From: SIG437 sp045648985
GTDB taxonomy: Bacteria > Bacillota > Clostridia > UBA1381 > UBA9506
DNA length: 64,000 nt
NCBI GenBank assembly: GCA_045648985.1
Contig: JAZROZ010000023.1
Coordinates: 1-64,000, forward strand
Direction: 5' to 3'
The position numbers and the translations under genes were made by a program. The notes beneath the pieces are model-generated. The model was not told where the DNA came from. It did no database searches and was given only the letters and a program-made list of their open reading frames with translations. Below, in pieces: positions 16,878-25,031 of this stretch (its first letter is position 1; every line of letters starts with the position of its first letter).

Positions 16878-18068
16878 CTAGTCTGTTAAATTATCAAAAT
16901 AGCCCTGAACTAAAACAACAGGTGTTCCTTTATCACCTGAGCCGCTTGTTAAGTCACAAAGCGAGCCGATTAAATCTGTAATACGGCGTGGTGTTGTGCC
17001 TTGAGATGCCATATTTCCAACGAGGTCGCTGCCTTTTTTCTTGATAGCTTCTTCTATAGCTTTTTTAAGCTCTTCACCTTTTAAATCTGCAAAATCATTA
17101 TCTGCAAGATACTTAAGCTTAAGCTCGTTTGGTGTACCTTCCAATCCTTTTGTATATGCCGGTGAAACAATCGGGTCAGCAAGCTCCCAGATTTTTCCTG
17201 CAGGGTCTTTAAAGGCGCCGTCACCATAAACCATAACTTCAATATGCTTCTCTGTACGCTCTAGAAGCTGTTTCTGGATATCTTCGACCAAATCAAAACA
17301 CTCCTGTGGGAAGAGCTTTACTGTTTCCTCTGTTGATTTATTAGAGCCTAAAAGACCGTATTTTTCATTAAACCCGCTGCCATCAACTGATTTATTTAAG
17401 ATATCATCTAAACCGCATACGATTTTTGCGCCTGCATCTTTTAAAATTCTCTTTGTACGTTCACGGCTATGAATATCACAGTTTAACACGCAATCTGTAT
17501 ATTTAAGAATAACGCGAGGGTCGTTTGCCAAAATAATTTCTGCTTCTGCTCCGCTATTGCGGATTAAATCGCCATAATATTTAACATAATCAACCCCTGT
17601 GAAAGGATGTGGGTTTTCACCAAAAAGCTCACGGTATTTTGCTTCCGTCAAAACATCTGAATATGGATTAATTCCTGCTTCATCGAGCTGGTCTAAAGAT
17701 ACTAAAGCGTTTCCTACCTCATCGCTTGGATAATTGAGCATAAGCACAATTTTTTCAACACCTTGCGCAATTCCCCTCAAGCAGATAGCAAAACGGTTAC
17801 GGCTGAGTATGGGAAATATTACACCAACTGTTTTTCCGCCGAGTTTAGCTTTTACGTCCTTTGCGATTGCATTAACAGATGCGTAATTTCCCTGAGCACG
17901 TGCAACAACTGATTCTGTTATTGCAACAACATCACGGTCTCGGAGGCTAAAGCCTTCAGCCTCTGATGCTTCTATTACACTATTAACAACGATACTCGCT
18001 ATATCATCACCTTCACGAATGATAGGGCAACGAATACCTCTTGAAACTGTACCTGTTCTTCTTTCCAT
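16878..18068 (-). CDS. Coenzyme F420-0:L-glutamate ligase-like protein
   Basis: The product is 396 aa, homologous to the CofE/FbiB ligase domain (RGIRCPIIREGDDI, DRDVVAITESVVARAQG, DCVLNCDIHSRERTKRI, VYGDGAFKDPAG, QGTTPRRITDLIGSLCDLTSGSGDKGTPV). In methanogens and actinobacteria that family adds glutamate to F420. The protein is longer than CofE, and nothing else for F420 synthesis appears here; in Firmicutes such homologues are common without F420, so the real acceptor is probably another molecule. It is co-transcribed with an M20 amidohydrolase and divergent from a LysR regulator. Confidence 0.8.
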   Translation of the reverse strand: MERRTGTVSRGIRCPIIREGDDIASIVVNSVIEASEAEGFSLRDRDVVAITESVVARAQGNYASVNAIAKDVKAKLGGKTVGVIFPILSRNRFAICLRGIAQGVEKIVLMLNYPSDEVGNALVSLDQLDEAGINPYSDVLTEAKYRELFGENPHPFTGVDYVKYYGDLIRNSGAEAEIILANDPRVILKYTDCVLNCDIHSRERTKRILKDAGAKIVCGLDDILNKSVDGSGFNEKYGLLGSNKSTEETVKLFPQECFDLVEDIQKQLLERTEKHIEVMVYGDGAFKDPAGKIWELADPIVSPAYTKGLEGTPNELKLKYLADNDFADLKGEELKKAIEEAIKKKGSDLVGNMASQGTTPRRITDLIGSLCDLTSGSGDKGTPVVLVQGYFDNLTD

Positions 18069-18171
18069 AATCTCATCATCCTTCTTGACTTTTTTTACAC
18101 ATAATATTATAATACAAATATATCTATTAGTAAAGCAGATAATACTTACAACAGTAATAAGGAGAGCTTAT

Positions 18172-19044
18172 ATGAAAACGAAACTTGATTATTACCGTAT
18201 TTTCTATGAAACAGCACGTCATGCCTCCTTTTCAAAAGCGGCAAAACATCTATATATTTCACAGTCTGCCATTTCGCAGTCTATTCGTCAGCTTGAACAG
18301 GACTTAAATGCGCAGCTTTTCATACGTTCTAAGCGCGGTATTTCTCTTACAAAAGAAGGAGAACTGATATTTTCAAAAATCCATGCTGCAATGCAGTCGA
18401 TAGAGCAAGGTGAAACCCTGCTTGCAAGACTTCGCCATTTGGAAAGCGGTTCTTTGATTATTGCTGCCGGTGATACTATTACCAGCCAATATCTGCTACC
18501 TTATCTTGAACAGTTTCACACAATTTATCCCCAAATTCGTATAGAAATGGCAAACTCATATTCACAGCATATGTTAGAGCTTGTCAAGGAAGGAAAAGCT
18601 GAGCTTGCATTTATTAATCTGCCTGTATCAGATAATGAGCTTTGTATTGAGCCATGCTTTAAGGTACACGATATTTTTGTTTGCGGACCTGATTATGATA
18701 TGAAAAAAAGCTACACCTGGGAAGAGATGGCAGCCGAGCCTTTAATCTTGCTTGAAGAAAATTCCACTTCACGTCTTTATCTCAATGAGAAATTTAAAAA
18801 CAAGGGCATCGCACTAAATCCGCAGATTGAAATTGCTGCACATGAGCTTTTAATCAGATTTGCGTCAATTCATTTAGGTGTATCGTGTATAGTCAAGGAA
18901 TTTTCCCAGCAAAGCTTGAAGCAGGGAATTGTTAAACAAATGAAGCTTACTCCTCCCCTGCCACCGCGAAATATTGGATATGCATATCTAAAAAGCACCC
19001 CCCTTTCACTTGCGGCACAGGCCTTTTTGAATCTTATTAATTAA
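18172..19044 (+). CDS. LysR-family transcriptional regulator
   Basis: The product is 290 aa. The N-terminal winged HTH is HASFSKAAKHLYISQSAISQSIRQLE, followed by the two-lobed periplasmic-binding-like sensor (LIIAAGDTITSQYLLPYLEQF and later segments). The ATG at 18172 follows AAGGAGAG. It is divergent from the F420-ligase-like/M20 pair with about 100 nt between, the standard layout for a LysR protein regulating its neighbours. The effector is unknown. Confidence 0.92.
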   Translation: MKTKLDYYRIFYETARHASFSKAAKHLYISQSAISQSIRQLEQDLNAQLFIRSKRGISLTKEGELIFSKIHAAMQSIEQGETLLARLRHLESGSLIIAAGDTITSQYLLPYLEQFHTIYPQIRIEMANSYSQHMLELVKEGKAELAFINLPVSDNELCIEPCFKVHDIFVCGPDYDMKKSYTWEEMAAEPLILLEENSTSRLYLNEKFKNKGIALNPQIEIAAHELLIRFASIHLGVSCIVKEFSQQSLKQGIVKQMKLTPPLPPRNIGYAYLKSTPLSLAAQAFLNLIN

Positions 19045-19215
19045 AATTAATTTACTTTTTCGCAACAAATAAAAGAAAATAATAAAATAATAATATTTAT
19101 AAATTTTTTACAAATTCACTATTTTAATTCATTTTCTTTTATGATATACTATATTTTGTGAAAGGCTTGAAAGTATCTGCCTTACGACAGAATTTTTTGA
19201 CTGGAGGAGCGCAAT

Positions 19216-20055
19216 TTGTTCGGCTACGTAAACGTATATAAAAACGAACTGAAAGTGAAAGAATATGACCTTTTCCGTGCATACTATTGCGGTCTTTGTA
19301 AGACACTAAAGAAAAATTATGGCTTTGCCTCTAGGATGGGACTCAGTTATGACCTTGCGTTTCTTTCGCTTTTGTTATCTTCTGTTTATCCGCAAGACGA
19401 TATTGCAAAATCTCAGGTTTGTGTTGCAAATCCACTTAAGAAAAAACCTGTAGTAGTTTCAAATAAGTTTATGGAATATGCATCAAGTGCAAATGTAATT
19501 CTTACATATTTCAAGCTCAAGGATGATATATGCGACAATCATTCTATAAAGGCTGTTTTGTTTTTACCTTTTATGCTTTCTGCTGTCAGAAAAGCAAAAA
19601 AACTTGAGCCCGAGCTATATTCAAATGTTAAAAGTTCAATGAATAAACTGTCAAAATTAGAAAAAGCAAACTGCAGCGACCCTGATATAGTTGCAAATGA
19701 ATTTGCCGTTCTTACAGGTTATGTATTTTCTTCTGATTTAATATCTGATGAGAAGATACGAAGAATTTTAGAGCAAATGGGCAAGCTTATCGGACGGTAT
19801 ATTTATCTTTTAGATGCCTGCGAGGATTATGAAAAAGATAAAGAAAGAAAAAACTATAATATTCTCAGTCAGTCGGGCTGCACAATATCAAAGGATGAAC
19901 TTTTAGATTCCTTAGAGTTTACATTAAGTGAAATTGCAATGGCTTATAACTTACTCGATATTAAGAAAAACAAACCCATTTTAGATAATATTATTTATTT
20001 AGGTCTTGCTGATTCCTTAAAAAAGGCAAGAGAGAAAAAGGAGACTATGCAATGA
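19216..20055 (+). CDS. DUF5685-family protein
   Basis: The product is 279 aa and starts with TTG, preceded by TGGAGGAGC. The N-terminus FGYVNVYKNELKVKEYDLFRAYYCGLCKTL, given here in overlapping words only (FGYVNVYKNEL, RAYYCGLCKTL), is the hallmark of DUF5685, with a CxxC at residues 25 and 28. A conserved acidic helix (YLLDACEDYEKDKERKNYN) lies late in the protein. The rest looks helical and soluble. Its function is unknown. It overlaps the next gene, a J-domain protein, by 4 nt, so the two are translationally coupled and may form a chaperone-client or metal-linked pair. Confidence 0.8.
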   Translation: MFGYVNVYKNELKVKEYDLFRAYYCGLCKTLKKNYGFASRMGLSYDLAFLSLLLSSVYPQDDIAKSQVCVANPLKKKPVVVSNKFMEYASSANVILTYFKLKDDICDNHSIKAVLFLPFMLSAVRKAKKLEPELYSNVKSSMNKLSKLEKANCSDPDIVANEFAVLTGYVFSSDLISDEKIRRILEQMGKLIGRYIYLLDACEDYEKDKERKNYNILSQSGCTISKDELLDSLEFTLSEIAMAYNLLDIKKNKPILDNIIYLGLADSLKKAREKKETMQ

Positions 20056-20651
20056 AAGACCCATATGAAGTTCTTGGCATAAACAAAGATGCATCACAAG
20101 AAGAAATAAAAAAAGCATACAGAAAACTCGCTAAACAATATCATCCCGATAATTATGTTAACAACCCTTTAGCAGACCTTGCCGAAGAGAAATTCAAAGA
20201 TATTAATGAGGCATATGAGGCACTTACAGGCTCTGAAAGCTCAAATCATGGTAGATACAAAGGGACATATTCATATTCACAAGGTGCTGCAGGCGAATTT
20301 GCCAAAATACGTAATCTGATTAATATTGGTAACATAAACGAAGCTGATACTTTGTTAGATAGTATGACAAACAGAACTGCTGAATGGTTCTTTTTAAAGG
20401 GTACTATTTTTATGAACAGAGGTTGGCATTCTCAGGGACTTAACTTCATCAGGCAAGCCGTCAATATGGACCCGTCAAATCACGAGTACCGCTCAGTTCT
20501 TTCAAATTATACCATGCGTACAGGGCAGTACAGAGATTTCGGTTCAGGAATGATGGGAAATACAGACACTGTATGTTCGTGTTGTCAAAATTTGATTTGC
20601 GCAGATTGTTGCTGCGAATGTATGGGCGGCGATTTAATCCCCTGTTGTTAA
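20052..20651 (+). CDS. J-domain protein with helical repeats and a Cys-rich tail
   Basis: The product is 199 aa. The J domain (residues 1-65) has DPYEVLGINKDASQEEIKKA and the HPD triad at 31-33, so it should stimulate a DnaK/Hsp70. After a Ser/Gly/Tyr linker, a TPR-like helical segment (about 85-150) has AEWFFLKGTIFMNRG and NFIRQAVNMDPSNHEYR. The last 25 residues hold ten cysteines (CSCCQNLIC, ADCCCECMG, IPCC), likely a metal-binding or redox tail. It is not a canonical DnaJ, since it has no G/F plus zinc-finger core. It is coupled to DUF5685 upstream. Confidence 0.88.
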   Translation: MKDPYEVLGINKDASQEEIKKAYRKLAKQYHPDNYVNNPLADLAEEKFKDINEAYEALTGSESSNHGRYKGTYSYSQGAAGEFAKIRNLINIGNINEADTLLDSMTNRTAEWFFLKGTIFMNRGWHSQGLNFIRQAVNMDPSNHEYRSVLSNYTMRTGQYRDFGSGMMGNTDTVCSCCQNLICADCCCECMGGDLIPCC

Positions 20652-20677
20652 TTATTAATAATAAAAGGAAGAGATTT

Positions 20678-21196
20678 ATGGCTAAAAAATTAGCGACAGC
20701 ATCCATTTTTGCAGCTATATCAGTTATATCATTGCTTTTAGCAAGTTTATTCCCTATTAGAATTGCAATGTGTGTTATAGCCTCTTTGATTACTTCAATC
20801 GTGACAATAGAGTGTGGGCACAAATATGCATGGCTGACTTTTTTTGCGGTTAGTGCTATCGCTTTTTTGCTGATACCTAAAAAATCTATTGTGTATATAT
20901 ACATTCTGTTTTTAGGATATTATCCAATCTTGAAGCTATACATTGAGCGCTTTGACAGCCTTTTACATGAATGGATTGCTAAAATTGTTTTTTTCAGTAT
21001 AATACTTATTGTGGCATATTTCTCTTTTAAAGCATTTTTTATGCCATCATTTGATACAGAGCTTATAAAGCTTATTTATAGGCATCTGGCTTTTATTTTT
21101 GCGACAGCAAATGTTTTATTTGTTGTTTATGATTTTGGACTGAGTTTTATTATAAGCTTTTATATTCACAGAATTAAAAATAATTATAAAGCATAG
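20678..21196 (+). CDS. Small integral membrane protein
   Basis: The product is 172 aa with about five hydrophobic segments (near 8-28, 30-48, 50-75, 95-118 and 140-165) and a basic end (HRIKNNYKA). I do not recognise a family with certainty; the pattern resembles small ECF- or YybS-like membrane proteins. AAGGAAGAG precedes the ATG. It lies 26 nt after the J-protein and 14 nt before a lipoprotein, in one operon. Confidence 0.7.
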   Translation: MAKKLATASIFAAISVISLLLASLFPIRIAMCVIASLITSIVTIECGHKYAWLTFFAVSAIAFLLIPKKSIVYIYILFLGYYPILKLYIERFDSLLHEWIAKIVFFSIILIVAYFSFKAFFMPSFDTELIKLIYRHLAFIFATANVLFVVYDFGLSFIISFYIHRIKNNYKA

Positions 21197-21210
21197 AAAG
21201 GAAATTTATA

Positions 21211-21579
21211 ATGAAAAAACTTTTAATACTTACAACTATAATCACGCTTTTATCCGGGTGCTCTGGTTCTCCGGCAAAAGAGTCCTCCTCTGCACCTACG
21301 CTTTCACCATCAATTACAAATCCGCAGGGTGTTATATATGATATAGACCCACCTATGCTCGACGGACTTGTGACAGAACTCACAAAAGATACAATTACTG
21401 TTACTATAGAAGATGAGCAGATGGAGCTTAAGCTTTCTAGGCGTGCTAAAGAGGAAATTAAAATATATAAGGAAAAATATGATACTCCTGTCGAAGTAGG
21501 TTCTTTTATGCAGATCAAATATGAGGAAACAGAAGATGGATTTGTTGCAAACAACCTTGCTTTTGTAAAGGTTAACTGA
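21211..21579 (+). CDS. Small lipoprotein
   Basis: The product is 122 aa. The N-terminal lipoprotein signal MKKLLILTTIITLLSGCSG puts the lipidated Cys at position 17. A Ser/Pro-rich linker is followed by a compact beta-rich domain (LDGLVTELTKDTITVTIED, VEVGSFMQIKYEETEDGFVAN) that looks OB-like. The function is unknown. Its position between a membrane protein and the alarmone synthetase gene suggests a shared transcript rather than a shared task. Confidence 0.75.
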   Translation: MKKLLILTTIITLLSGCSGSPAKESSSAPTLSPSITNPQGVIYDIDPPMLDGLVTELTKDTITVTIEDEQMELKLSRRAKEEIKIYKEKYDTPVEVGSFMQIKYEETEDGFVANNLAFVKVN

Positions 21580-21603
21580 TGCTATTTCTAAGGAGGACCG
21601 TAA

Positions 21604-22257
21604 ATGGCAAATAACTGTTGTGATATTATACCTAATGCAGAATCGCTGAATCTGATTCGTGAAAAATCTCAGGGATTCATTACTTTAATGACATATTATA
21701 GATGCGCTATGATGGAAATCGAAACTAAGTTTAATGTACTCAATCAGGAATATTCGCTAGAGCATGACCGAAATCCTATCAATAGCATAAAAACAAGGCT
21801 CAAATCTCCTGAATCTATTGTTGCGAAAATGAAACGAAATAACCTTTCAGTTGATATATGTGAGCTTGAAAAAAATATTAAAGACGTTGCGGGTGTGCGT
21901 GTCATCTGCTCTTTTCCGCAAGATGTATATGACTTAGCGGATGCTCTCTTAAAACAGGATGACATCACATTGGTTGAAATGAAAGACTACATAAAAAATC
22001 CAAAGCCTAACGGATACAGAAGTCTTCATCTTATCGTTACTGTTCCTGTGTTTTTGGTACATGAAAAAAGGCTTATGAATGTTGAAATACAACTACGCAC
22101 GATAGCTATGGATTTCTGGGCAAGCTTAGAGCATCAGCTTAAATATAAAAAGGATTTTGTATTCACAGAAGAAATGGCAAAAGAGCTCTCCAGATGTGCT
22201 GAAGAAAGTGCGACTTTAGATTTACGTATGGAAAACTTAAGAAAGCAAGTGCTTTAG
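21604..22257 (+). CDS. Small alarmone synthetase, GTP pyrophosphokinase (RelQ/YjbM type)
   Basis: The product is 217 aa and contains only the RelA/SpoT synthetase domain: HDRNPINSIKTRLKSPES, DVAGVRVICSF, NPKPNGYRSLHLIV and VEIQLRTIAMDFWASLEHQLKYK, followed by a C-terminal helix for tetramer formation. There is no HD hydrolase, TGS or ACT domain. It should transfer pyrophosphate from ATP to GDP or GTP to make (p)ppGpp under stress. AAGGAGG precedes the ATG. It is the last gene of the five-gene run that starts with DUF5685. Confidence 0.92.
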   Translation: MANNCCDIIPNAESLNLIREKSQGFITLMTYYRCAMMEIETKFNVLNQEYSLEHDRNPINSIKTRLKSPESIVAKMKRNNLSVDICELEKNIKDVAGVRVICSFPQDVYDLADALLKQDDITLVEMKDYIKNPKPNGYRSLHLIVTVPVFLVHEKRLMNVEIQLRTIAMDFWASLEHQLKYKKDFVFTEEMAKELSRCAEESATLDLRMENLRKQVL

Positions 22258-22273
22258 GCTGTATATACATATA

Positions 22274-22316
22274 AAGTAGTTGTAGCAAAATGAATTTTAT
22301 TTTGCTGCAACTACTT
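22274..22316 (+). terminator. Hairpin after the alarmone synthetase gene (TGTAGCAAAAT family)
   Basis: AAGTAGTTGTAGCAAAAT pairs with ATTTTGCTGCAACTACTT (one wobble) around a short loop. It shares its core with 6098-6127 and 22470-22514. The T-run is weak, so termination is probable rather than certain. Confidence 0.65.
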
Positions 22317-22390
22317 AAATATTAAAGAATTTTCTTGACCTTTTAAACCTGATATAGTATAATATTCTGTGAATTTATTTTAATTCATAT

Positions 22391-22465
22391 GCCCTCTTAG
22401 TTAAGTGGATATAATAAACCCCTCCTAAGGGTTAGTCACGCGTTCGACTCGCGTAGAGGGTGCCA
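22391..22465 (+). tRNA. tRNA-Arg(CCT)
   Basis: The acceptor GCCCTCT pairs with AGAGGGT (G-U first pair). The anticodon arm AACCC-CTCCTAA-GGGTT gives CCT, the T arm is ACGCG-TTCGACT-CGCGT, the discriminator is G and CCA is encoded. Confidence 0.93.
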
Positions 22466-22469
22466 AAAA

Positions 22470-22514
22470 GGAGCTGTAGCGAAATGAATTTCATTTTGCT
22501 ACAGCCCCTTTTTT
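22470..22514. terminator. Bidirectional terminator, longest copy of the TGTAGCAAAAT hairpin
   Basis: GGAGCTGTAGCGAAATGAA pairs with TTCATTTTGCTACAGCCCC-type sequence over about 19 bp with wobbles, followed by T6. It ends tRNA-Arg on plus and can end nagA on minus. Confidence 0.85.
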
Positions 22515-23592
22515 ACATCTCTTTACCTTTATAAAACACCTTAACAACGTTTAACTCTTTATCTAAAACAACAATATCTGCATCTTTTCCAACAGTCAAA
22601 CTGCCGATTTTCTCGTCAATTGAAACTGCTCTGGCAGGTGTTAAAGTTGCCATTTTTACTACCTCTTCAAATGGTATTTTAAAAGCCACTGCATTTTTCA
22701 TACAATCATATAATGTGAAAGTACTGCCTGCTATTGTTCCGTCTTTTAATGTTGCCTTTTTATCTTTTACTATAACATCAAGCCCGCCTAAAGTATATTC
22801 TCCGTCATTTAATCCTGTTGCAGACATTGAATCACTTATCAAAACCATTCTGTCACAGCCAACTGCCTGATATATTGTTCTTACAACGGCAGGATGCAAA
22901 TGGATACCGTCTGATATTACTTCACAGAAAACATTTTCATTTTCAAATGCTGCACCTAAAAGACCTGGCTCTCTGTGAAGAAACGTAGGCATCGCATTAA
23001 ATGAATGTGTTATATGACTTGCACCAAGGGCAAAAGCTTTTTTGGATGTTTCATAATCTGAAGTTGTATGACCTAAAGACACCTTTATTCCAAGCTTTGT
23101 TATAGCTTCGATTTTTTCCATATTATCAAACATCTCAGGAGCTAAAGTCGTGATTTTGACTTTATGCTTTATTTCTGAGAGCAATTCAAGGTCAACTGCA
23201 CACAATGCTGATTCTATGTGTGCGCCTTTTTTTGTCGGGGATAAAAATGGTCCTTCTAGGTTTATGCCATCGGCTTTTTCAAAATTTTTAACAGTTTTTC
23301 TGATTTCATCTTTTGTTGCAGAAACTGTTGACGGAAAAAACGTTGTCACACCTTTGGAAAGAAGAAAGTTTTTCCACTTATCAAAATCGACTTCTTTGTC
23401 CATTGCATCAATTTTTACCGCGCCGTGAGTATGTATATCCACTAAACCGGGAATTACGTAATATCCCTCAAAATCAAGCGCTTCATTTTCTTCTTTTATA
23501 TTTCCTATGCTTTTGATTTTTTCATCGAAACAGATATCACATTTTTCGAATTCAAAATTATCACGTAAAATGTTTGCATTTTTTATAATCAT
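22513..23592 (-). CDS. nagA: N-acetylglucosamine-6-phosphate deacetylase
   Basis: NagA removes acetate from GlcNAc-6-P to give glucosamine-6-P for glycolysis or wall recycling. The product is 359 aa, an amidohydrolase TIM barrel. It has VDIHTHGA, the metal Glu in NLEGPFLSP, the His of SLGHTTSDY, THSFNAMPTF and the catalytic Asp in LISDSMSATG, ending with a typical GKDADIVVLD strand. The ATG at 23592 has only a weak upstream site (GGGGTTGAG), and the encoded start IIKNANIL fits the family. No nagB is seen nearby. Confidence 0.93.
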   Translation of the reverse strand: MIIKNANILRDNFEFEKCDICFDEKIKSIGNIKEENEALDFEGYYVIPGLVDIHTHGAVKIDAMDKEVDFDKWKNFLLSKGVTTFFPSTVSATKDEIRKTVKNFEKADGINLEGPFLSPTKKGAHIESALCAVDLELLSEIKHKVKITTLAPEMFDNMEKIEAITKLGIKVSLGHTTSDYETSKKAFALGASHITHSFNAMPTFLHREPGLLGAAFENENVFCEVISDGIHLHPAVVRTIYQAVGCDRMVLISDSMSATGLNDGEYTLGGLDVIVKDKKATLKDGTIAGSTFTLYDCMKNAVAFKIPFEEVVKMATLTPARAVSIDEKIGSLTVGKDADIVVLDKELNVVKVFYKGKEM

Positions 23593-23616
23593 ATTCTCAA
23601 CCCCATTATTTATAAG

Positions 23617-23643
23617 AAAAAAGCACTTCAAAGGAAGTGCTTT
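23617..23643 (-). terminator. Terminator of the disrupted tRNA-Pro gene
   Basis: AAAAGCACTTC (23619-23629) pairs with GAAGTGCTTTT (23634-23644). Read on minus, it directly follows the tRNA CCA end and runs into T's, as expected for the original tRNA terminator. Confidence 0.7.
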
Positions 23644-23666
23644 TGGTCGGAGTGACAAGACTTGAA
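23644..23666 (-). other. tRNA-Pro 3'-end fragment, candidate attachment site (att)
   Basis: Read on minus, the 23 nt give a T-arm half, the acceptor strand and an encoded CCA (TTCAAGTCTT, GTCACTCCGACCA). They match the 3' end of bacterial tRNA-Pro. No other part of the tRNA lies next to it; instead a tyrosine integrase gene follows 128 nt away. This is how an integrated element leaves the displaced tRNA 3' end. The partner copy with the full tRNA is not in the window, so the far boundary is unknown. Confidence 0.65.
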
Positions 23667-23793
23667 TATGTTATACTTATAACTAAATAGTTTTTTTATA
23701 TACTCAAATGGCTTAATAACGCAGTTTTTTACAATTATGATTTTTTGCTAAAACTAAATAATTCTTTTTCGGTGTGTACTTTAGTGTGTATTT

Positions 23794-24876
23794 TTAACCA
23801 ACTTTGAACGTGCTAACCTTGTTGATTTCTTTTTCAATTAATGTTTTTGCAAGTTCTTTCTCTCCCTTTAGAACATGGCCGTACTGTTTAAATGTATCCA
23901 TTGAGTTACTATGCCCTACTACTTGCTTCAGAAGCTCCAGAGGAACGTCTTTACACATTGATATAAAAGTGTGCCTTAATTCGTGAATACTTGTTTTTGG
24001 TATATCATATTTTTTACAAAAACGTTGCCATTGATTATATATTGAACTCCCGGAGGAAACTTCTCCAAACTGATTGGGAAAAAGATAGTCGGTTTTTAAG
24101 TGTTCTATGCATTTAAGTTGTTCTTGAATGACTGCATCGGCGGCAGCAAGCAAAAGAAAATTTCTTTTTGCGTTTCTTGTTTTACCCTTAGTCAGTTCTC
24201 CAAAACGATTTATAGATTTAACAATGGATATTGTACCGCTATTACAATCTTTTTTAGTTAATGCAATGAGTTCGCCGAGTCTGATACCAGTTAATACAAA
24301 CAACTTATATGCATTTAAGTACCAAAAATGCTCTGTATCGTCACAATTCAATAAAAAAGTAAAACCATCAGGCTGAAGCACTCTTTTTTCTTTCTTCGGC
24401 GCTTTTGGACTTATTTCAATGTTTTCAAGCAGCAGATTTGTAGTTTTATTTTTTCTACAGTACTTCAGGAATGTCTGCATTGAGCCTCGAAGGTTTGCTA
24501 AAGTTTTGTATGACAGACCTTTTTTAAAGGCTACATTTATTACATCTTGAAAGTCCTGCTCTGTTAGAGCATTAATTTTTTTATTTGCTAATAGCGGTTT
24601 TATATGAATACGTCCGTAACTCTCGTAATTGACATAAGCTCCTGTGCCTTTTAAAAGCTTGACCTCTTCAAGCCATCTATCGTACATGACAGAGAGCTTG
24701 ATAGCACCATCTATATTATTATCAAGCCACTCATCTGCTTTATCATTGCAAAGTCTTTGCCCTTTTCTTCCTGGAACGGAAGATGTGAAGGTCCTTCTCT
24801 TTCCGTCCTTTTGAACATTAATCTGCCATCTGTTTGCAGATTCTATCCATTTTGCTGTGTTTGTTCTTCTACCCAT
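23794..24876 (-). CDS. int: Phage-type tyrosine integrase
   Basis: The product is 360 aa. The N-terminal arm-binding part (TAKWIESANRWQINVQKDGK) is followed by a SAM-like core-binding domain (about 60-145) and the catalytic domain with Arg199 (GIRLGELIAL), His298 and Arg301 (HELRHTF), His322 (GHSNSMDT) and nucleophile Tyr332 (QYGH). It should insert and excise the element at the tRNA-Pro 3' end beside it. AAGGAGTG precedes the ATG at 24876; upstream in-frame codons lie in the promoter dyad. Confidence 0.93.
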   Translation of the reverse strand: MGRRTNTAKWIESANRWQINVQKDGKRRTFTSSVPGRKGQRLCNDKADEWLDNNIDGAIKLSVMYDRWLEEVKLLKGTGAYVNYESYGRIHIKPLLANKKINALTEQDFQDVINVAFKKGLSYKTLANLRGSMQTFLKYCRKNKTTNLLLENIEISPKAPKKEKRVLQPDGFTFLLNCDDTEHFWYLNAYKLFVLTGIRLGELIALTKKDCNSGTISIVKSINRFGELTKGKTRNAKRNFLLLAAADAVIQEQLKCIEHLKTDYLFPNQFGEVSSGSSIYNQWQRFCKKYDIPKTSIHELRHTFISMCKDVPLELLKQVVGHSNSMDTFKQYGHVLKGEKELAKTLIEKEINKVSTFKVG

Positions 24877-24898
24877 AAAAAATACACTCCTTTTTTGA

Positions 24899-24928
24899 TT
24901 GACAAATAGAGTGCATTTATGGTACAAT
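24899..24928 (+). promoter_or_regulatory. Plus-strand promoter divergent from int
   Basis: TTGACA (24899-24904), an 18-nt spacer and TACAAT (24923-24928). It points away from int, with no open frame downstream before a strong terminator. Confidence 0.6.
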
Positions 24929-24961
24929 TTAGTTGAGTTAGTGTGTACCTTGTATGCACTC
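24909..24961. repeat. Nested inverted repeats in the int upstream region
   Basis: GAGTGCAT (24909-24916) faces ATGCACTC (24954-24961), and inside it GGTACA (24921-24926) faces TGTACC (24944-24949). The left arms overlap the -10 region of the plus promoter. The layout suits an operator or an accessory protein site rather than an RNA hairpin. Confidence 0.5.
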
Positions 24962-25000
24962 TTGCCGTTATGGTATTGCCGTACCATAGCGGCTTTTTTT
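24935..25000 (+). ncRNA. Candidate 65-nt small RNA next to the integrase
   Basis: Transcription from the promoter at 24899-24928 would start near 24935 and stop at GCCGTTATGGTA / TACCATAGCGGC (24964-24993, one wobble) followed by seven T. No start codon with a ribosome binding site lies between, so the product should be a short RNA with about 30 free 5' nucleotides. Its role is unknown; the position suggests control of int or of a related element. Confidence 0.5.
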
Positions 25001-25031
25001 ATTTGTCTTTTTATTGTTATTCATCTGTTTG

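Noticed and set aside
16878..18068. Calling the ligase-like protein a true F420 enzyme
   Set aside because: No other F420 gene is in the window and Firmicutes homologues are common without F420.
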